A program made the position numbers and the translations under genes. A model generated the notes under the pieces. The model saw nothing but the letters and a program-made list of their open reading frames with translations, did no database searches and was not told the DNA's origin. Below are positions 60,457 through 64,000 of a DNA stretch of 64,000 bases, piece after piece (the stretch's first letter is position 1; every line of letters begins with the position of its first letter). Source of the stretch: CAWFZT01 sp963820415 (GTDB taxonomy: Bacteria; Chloroflexota; Anaerolineae; Anaerolineales; Anaerolineaceae); the NCBI GenBank assembly GCA_963820415.1, contig CAWFZT010000008.1, positions 310,001-374,000 on the forward strand, written 5' to 3'.

Positions 60457-61491
60457 ATGTCCACCACTCCTAAACCCCCTCTGGTCATAAACAAATTCGA
60501 AGACCTGAATGACTTGCTTTCAAATGATTTCAAGATCATCATCCATATCCTGTCGATAAGTATACCGGCAGTTATCTTTGTAGCCATATTAGCTTATTCT
60601 TCCAGTTCACCCAATTCTTCATTTTCATTAGCAACAGGTATGACTTCTTTTTTATACTTTGCTGTTTACACTGCTTTTGTTTATTTTATTGCCGGCGGGT
60701 TTGATTGGAGACCCAAGAAATTACAGACGGTAAGGATTGTGCTATTTTGGATCCTTGGTGATTTAATTGGATCGGCGGTTTTCTACGGTTTGTGGTTTTT
60801 AATAAGAATGGTTGTGGCAAGCGCTTATAAAATTCATATGATAACAACCATTGGTCGCCTGCTGGCTGGCAAGCGGAAAACGTATCCGGATTCTCCCGCC
60901 AGCGAAAAGGATCTTGCTTGCGAAAAATGCGATTCGAAAACCAGCGCGGGCGCTTATTACAGCTTTCTTTATGGAAAAAAAGGTTATCGCTCCGTAGAAT
61001 ATGGACCTGCTTCTTACTCGGGTCAAGTAAAAGTGACGAAGACTCAAATTAAAGATCTCACCGAAGCCAGAGGCTATTTATGTAATAAATGCGTTTGTTT
61101 GGAAGGCGAACGGAGTACGGCACGATTTTTCCAGAAAGCCACATTTATCCTTCTAGGAATGACATTGATCCTTCTGCCTATCGGCGCCATGATTGGTCAC
61201 CCAGAAGCATTTATATTTTCCGGGATGTTCTTAGTCTACGGTCTTCCCGTGGTTATTATCCAATTTTTGATGTTGAAGGGGAAAGAAGAAGCGCCTGTGC
61301 ATGATTACGCTGACCTTTTCGAAAATCCAAAATATAAACACATGGGCAAGTTCGCAGCTAAACTGCAGCCAAACCTGGTAAATCAGGGCGAGAAAGTAGC
61401 CATTGCAGTAAGAAGGTCTTTGTTGGCAAAATCAGGGGTGGATGCTTTTTACACCCATGTAGAAGCCAAAGAAAAATTGACACGGGCTTAA
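60457..61491 (+). CDS. Membrane protein with four-cysteine zinc-finger loop, unknown
   Basis: A 344-residue protein; AAGGAGG stands at the right distance before the ATG at 60457. Helices are visible at about 30-50 (IIIHILSISIPAVIFVAILAY), 62-85, 95-120 and, later, 225-243 and 248-270. The cytoplasmic loop between the groups holds CEKCDSKTSAGAYY and YLCNKCVCLEGERS, two CxxC pairs that should bind zinc. No family is recognised. Its codon use is AT-rich, unlike the high-GC genes nearby, and it lies between the duplicated blocks with the GH12 gene. Confidence 0.65.
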   Translation: MSTTPKPPLVINKFEDLNDLLSNDFKIIIHILSISIPAVIFVAILAYSSSSPNSSFSLATGMTSFLYFAVYTAFVYFIAGGFDWRPKKLQTVRIVLFWILGDLIGSAVFYGLWFLIRMVVASAYKIHMITTIGRLLAGKRKTYPDSPASEKDLACEKCDSKTSAGAYYSFLYGKKGYRSVEYGPASYSGQVKVTKTQIKDLTEARGYLCNKCVCLEGERSTARFFQKATFILLGMTLILLPIGAMIGHPEAFIFSGMFLVYGLPVVIIQFLMLKGKEEAPVHDYADLFENPKYKHMGKFAAKLQPNLVNQGEKVAIAVRRSLLAKSGVDAFYTHVEAKEKLTRA

Positions 61492-61595
61492 AAAGCAGCT
61501 ATTTTGCCCTCGCACAGTAGAGTACATGCAGCATGGTTACCGCCTTCTGCTTGGCCTGCTCGCCGCGCCGATCATAAACGAGCCATACAAAATAG

Positions 61596-61936
61596 CTGGG
61601 TCAAGTCCGGTGATAAGTGGTAATTGTGAATGACTGGTAAATTCCATGCATATTACTTCGTCGGTTTTTATCAATGACGATGAATCCGGGCTGCACCAGG
61701 ATTTCGAGCGCTGGCTGGAAGAGCTGGCGCCCCACGAACCGGTGGACCAGTATCTGCACAACCGGTCAGGCGAAGACAATGCCGACGCGCACCTGAAAAG
61801 ACAAATAATGGGGCGCGAGGTGGTGGTAGCCGTGACGGACGGGAAGCTGGACTTCAGGCCGTGGGAGCAGATTTTTTATGGGTAGTTCGATGGTCGGCGG
61901 AGGAAGCGCGTGCTGGTAAAAATCATCGGGGATTAG
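61596..61936 (+). pseudogene. yjbQ fragment, copy B
   Basis: Same content as copy A: SMHITSSVFINDDESGLHQD through WEQIFYG, a TAG, then the normal end KIIGD. The block GSCFVN differs slightly upstream. It overlaps the stop of the convergent GNAT-like gene by four bases. Confidence 0.8.
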
Positions 61937-62139
61937 ATAGGCATCTGGTAGATGCGGTAGCGGCGCAGGGGTTTGACGTTCAGCTTCATCAGGGCGTTGT
62001 TCATGCGGTCGTTATCTTCCAGCACGTAATTGATCTCCAGGCGCAGTTTGTCGTTGTACAGGCCCTCATACATGGCCCGGTAGAGCAGGCTGTCGATGGC
62101 TTTGCCATGGTATTCGGGGATGACTCCCAATGCCCACAT
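61596..62139. repeat. Segmental duplication, copy B
   Basis: Near-identical to 58154-58696, displaced by about 3.44 kb. Since the GNAT-like gene is complete here and only a fragment at copy A, copy B is the source side of the duplication. Confidence 0.85.
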
Positions 62140-63045
62140 GCGGTATTGGTTCAGGCGGGGGATGCCCCACAGCAGCTTCAGCCAGCCGAAGGGTAACAGG
62201 CAGCCATTCAGCCCTTTCAAGAGCAAGTTCACGTCCGGCAGCGACATGGCCACCCCGATGGGCGTTCCCGCCGAGTCTTCGGCGATCAAGATGGCCTTAG
62301 GGTGAACAAGCTGTTTCATATCCCGCGCCATGGCGGATGCTTCGGCGGCGGTGACCGGGTAAATGCCCCAGTTATCTTCCAGGGAAATGTTCAACACCTT
62401 GACGATGGCGGCGACGTCTTCATCCAGGCGCTCCATGTTGAGCGGGCGCACGCGCACCTTGAAGCGCTTCTGCACCAGGTCGGTCAGCTTGATGATGCGT
62501 TCGGGGATCTGGTAGCCTTCCCGAGCGTCGATGTAATAGACCACCAGGTCCTTCACCTTGCTCAGGCCGTAGGCGACCAGTTGGTCGTTGTAATAGGGTG
62601 GGTTGTAAGGGGCCATGACCACTGGTGAAGGGCTATAGCCTTCGACCACGGTGCCCCACTCCTGTGAAGCAAAACTCCACGGGCCGCGCATGGCCCGCAT
62701 GCCCTGGCCTTGCAGCCATTGGCGGGCGGCGTCCAGCAGCAGGCGCGCCGCGGTTGGGTTGTCGGCACACTCATAAGATCCGAACAGGCCTATGGGTTCT
62801 TTCCAGGCCTCCAGGGCCAGGCGGTCGACGAAAGCGGAAACCCGCCCAACAATTTTGCCACCCTCCTGGGCGAGGAAGAGGGTGGTCTTGCAATGGTCGA
62901 GCATGGGATTGCGGGCCGGGTCGAACTGGCCCATCTGTTCATCGCGCAGGGGTGGCACCCAAACCGGATCGCGGCGATAAAGGTGGTAAGGCAGGTCGAC
63001 GAATGCTTTCAAGTCGGTCCTGGTTTGTACAGTTAGGATTTCCAT
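61933..63045 (-). CDS. GNAT-like protein of unknown substrate
   Basis: A 370-residue protein with two halves that look like GNAT folds. The first has FLAQEGGKIVGRVSAFVD and GLFGSYECADNPTAARLLLD; the second AILIAEDSAGTPIGVAMSLPD and LGVIPEYHGKAIDSLLYRA. The proteins of this group, often annotated as hypothetical or YghO-like, are common in environmental bacteria. The acetyl-CoA loop is degenerate in the first half. A duplicated 3' fragment lies at 58490-58696. The stop codon region overlaps the yjbQ fragment on the other strand. Confidence 0.78.
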   Translation of the reverse strand: MEILTVQTRTDLKAFVDLPYHLYRRDPVWVPPLRDEQMGQFDPARNPMLDHCKTTLFLAQEGGKIVGRVSAFVDRLALEAWKEPIGLFGSYECADNPTAARLLLDAARQWLQGQGMRAMRGPWSFASQEWGTVVEGYSPSPVVMAPYNPPYYNDQLVAYGLSKVKDLVVYYIDAREGYQIPERIIKLTDLVQKRFKVRVRPLNMERLDEDVAAIVKVLNISLEDNWGIYPVTAAEASAMARDMKQLVHPKAILIAEDSAGTPIGVAMSLPDVNLLLKGLNGCLLPFGWLKLLWGIPRLNQYRMWALGVIPEYHGKAIDSLLYRAMYEGLYNDKLRLEINYVLEDNDRMNNALMKLNVKPLRRYRIYQMPI

Positions 63046-63113
63046 GGGCGTCTCCCGGGGAAGAATAAGGATGTCTGGTAGAACTATAGCATAGTTTTAC
63101 GCAAAGGAAACGT

Positions 63114-63167
63114 AGAGGAGGGTCTGGATTTGGTATGGCTGAGATCAGCTACGATACAGACCCTCAC
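63114..63167. repeat. Dispersed palindromic repeat (GGGTCTGG...CAGACCC family)
   Basis: GAGGAGGGTCTGGAT and, about 35 bases later, ACAGACCCTCA. It is a short copy with the same ends as those at 2644, 17425 and 23215. The remainder of the 63046-63320 gap shows nothing else. Confidence 0.65.
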
Positions 63168-63320
63168 TGATGTGGTATAACCGCCCATTATTGAAAACGC
63201 TGCGTGCATGGGCGTATATGTTAAATATCGAAAAGCTGCCCGAGATCAAGCTGCCGGAATGATTTTAATATGTTATCATTATATCTAAAGTGATGGCATT
63301 TTATCGCTTTGGAGGTCGTT

Positions 63321-63566
63321 ATGATCCGTACACAGATTCAAATCACAAACGAACAAGCACGCGCCCTCAAACGGATGGCAGCCAGGGAAGGAAAATCTGT
63401 TGCTGAATTGATTCGCATCAGCGTTGACGCCTTGATCCGCAGCGGCGGTATTAAAGATCAGGATGAATTGCGTCACAGAGCCATCCTTGCAGCCGGGAAA
63501 TTGAATGGCCCAGAAAACTTGGCCGCCGACCATGATGATTTTCTGGCTGAGGTGCTTGATAAATGA
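63321..63566 (+). CDS. Ribbon-helix-helix antitoxin
   Basis: An 81-residue protein; GGAGG at 63311-63315 sets the start at 63321. IRTQIQITNEQARALKRMAA is a CopG/RHH-type strand and first helix, and GKSVAELIRISVDALIRSGG the second helix. The C-terminal half is acidic and helical and should wrap the toxin. It likely represses its own promoter as well as blocking the toxin. The stop overlaps the toxin's ATG (ATGA), so synthesis is coupled. Confidence 0.87.
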   Translation: MIRTQIQITNEQARALKRMAAREGKSVAELIRISVDALIRSGGIKDQDELRHRAILAAGKLNGPENLAADHDDFLAEVLDK

Positions 63567-63964
63567 ATATTTTTATCGACACATCTGCTTTCCTGGCGGT
63601 CCTCAACGCTAACGACCGTTTCCACCAGCCAGCCCGGAATGCCTGGAGTGATATCATCACTTCAGGTTCAGCCATATTCACCAGCAACTATATCATTCTT
63701 GAAACAACCGCCTTGCTTCAGCACCGGTTTGGAATCGAAGCGCTGCGGTTGTTCGAAAGCGAACTCTTGCCTGTGGTAGAAATAGTCTGGGTGGATGAGG
63801 CTATTCACAAGCAAGGCATGAGTACTCTATTAGCTGCCAACCGCCGCGATCTTTCTCTGGTAGACTGCACCAGTTTTGAAATGATGCGCCATAGGGAACT
63901 GGATAGAGCTTTTACCTTTGATCCCCATTTTAGCGAGCAAGGGTTCGAAGTGATCCCTAAATGA
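63563..63964 (+). CDS. PIN domain toxin (VapC-like)
   Basis: A 133-residue PIN-domain ribonuclease. The first acidic residue is D6 (MNIFIDTSAFLAVL), a Glu lies in YIILETTALLQ, and the last acidic set is in LSLVDCTSFEMMRHREL, the family form with FTFDPHFSEQGFEV near the end. These residues hold Mg2+ in VapC toxins, which cut RNA, often tRNA or rRNA. With the antitoxin it forms a complete toxin-antitoxin operon at the end of the accessory region. Confidence 0.9.
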   Translation: MNIFIDTSAFLAVLNANDRFHQPARNAWSDIITSGSAIFTSNYIILETTALLQHRFGIEALRLFESELLPVVEIVWVDEAIHKQGMSTLLAANRRDLSLVDCTSFEMMRHRELDRAFTFDPHFSEQGFEVIPK

Positions 63965-64000
63965 TTGACCACGTGGGCACGAAATTTATTTCAAGGTAAA

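Overview
The window looks like a chromosomal segment of an anaerobic Chloroflexota bacterium, most likely class Anaerolineae. This is inferred from gene style and not from a search. The signs are moderate-to-high GC, many secreted or lipoprotein genes with Pro/Thr/Ala-rich linkers, a membrane-anchored NB-ARC/TPR protein, several cytoplasmic zinc-ribbon proteins fused to transmembrane stalks, SD-led genes mixed with apparently leaderless ones, and dense small palindromic repeats. I saw no rRNA, tRNA, CRISPR array or intact insertion sequence.

Layout. 1-5270: envelope proteins, a methyltransferase, then a STAND NTPase behind a CRP/FNR-like palindrome. 5271-12181: a truncated PTS IID gene, a broken Gfo/Idh/MocA dehydrogenase, a GH25 lysozyme with a holin-like partner, and small secreted or membrane proteins. 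12461-20253: housekeeping and small enzymes (HIT, DinB, GatB, GIY-YIG, MoaA, GNAT, DUF1697) plus a three-gene operon of two DUF488 proteins and a dual-OB-like protein. 20275-25045: an NBR1-Ig lipoprotein, a 39-residue basic protein and a complete OpuC-type osmoprotectant ABC transporter. 25223-29476: CNNM/CorC and MEMO1 genes, then two paralogous zinc-ribbon genes. 29735-37305: a C39-like peptidase, SbcD, SbcC and two glycosyltransferases in one direction. 37289-45155: a lipoprotein gene with a probable frameshift, HD phosphohydrolase, S9 peptidase, thioredoxin, SixA phosphatase, a Tat-exported GH5 enzyme and YjbQ.

45156-63964 is the accessory part. It begins with mobile-element wreckage (a tyrosine-recombinase fragment cut by what looks like an IS21-type end). 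A catabolic cluster follows on the minus strand: class V aminotransferase, sugar-binding protein, two CUT1 permeases, two flavin-reductase-like paralogues, a GH4 glycosidase and a 1074-residue double FAD oxidoreductase with a repeat-like tail. Next, a roughly 540 bp segmental duplication (yjbQ 3' end plus the 3' end of a GNAT-like gene) flanks a GH12 cellulase, a 17-codon ORF and an unknown zinc-finger membrane protein. The window ends with a VapBC-type toxin-antitoxin pair.

At least seven conserved genes are interrupted by single-base shifts, several of them at short homopolymers, so sequencing or assembly error is a serious alternative to real gene decay. Four dispersed repeat families occupy many of the intergenic spaces.
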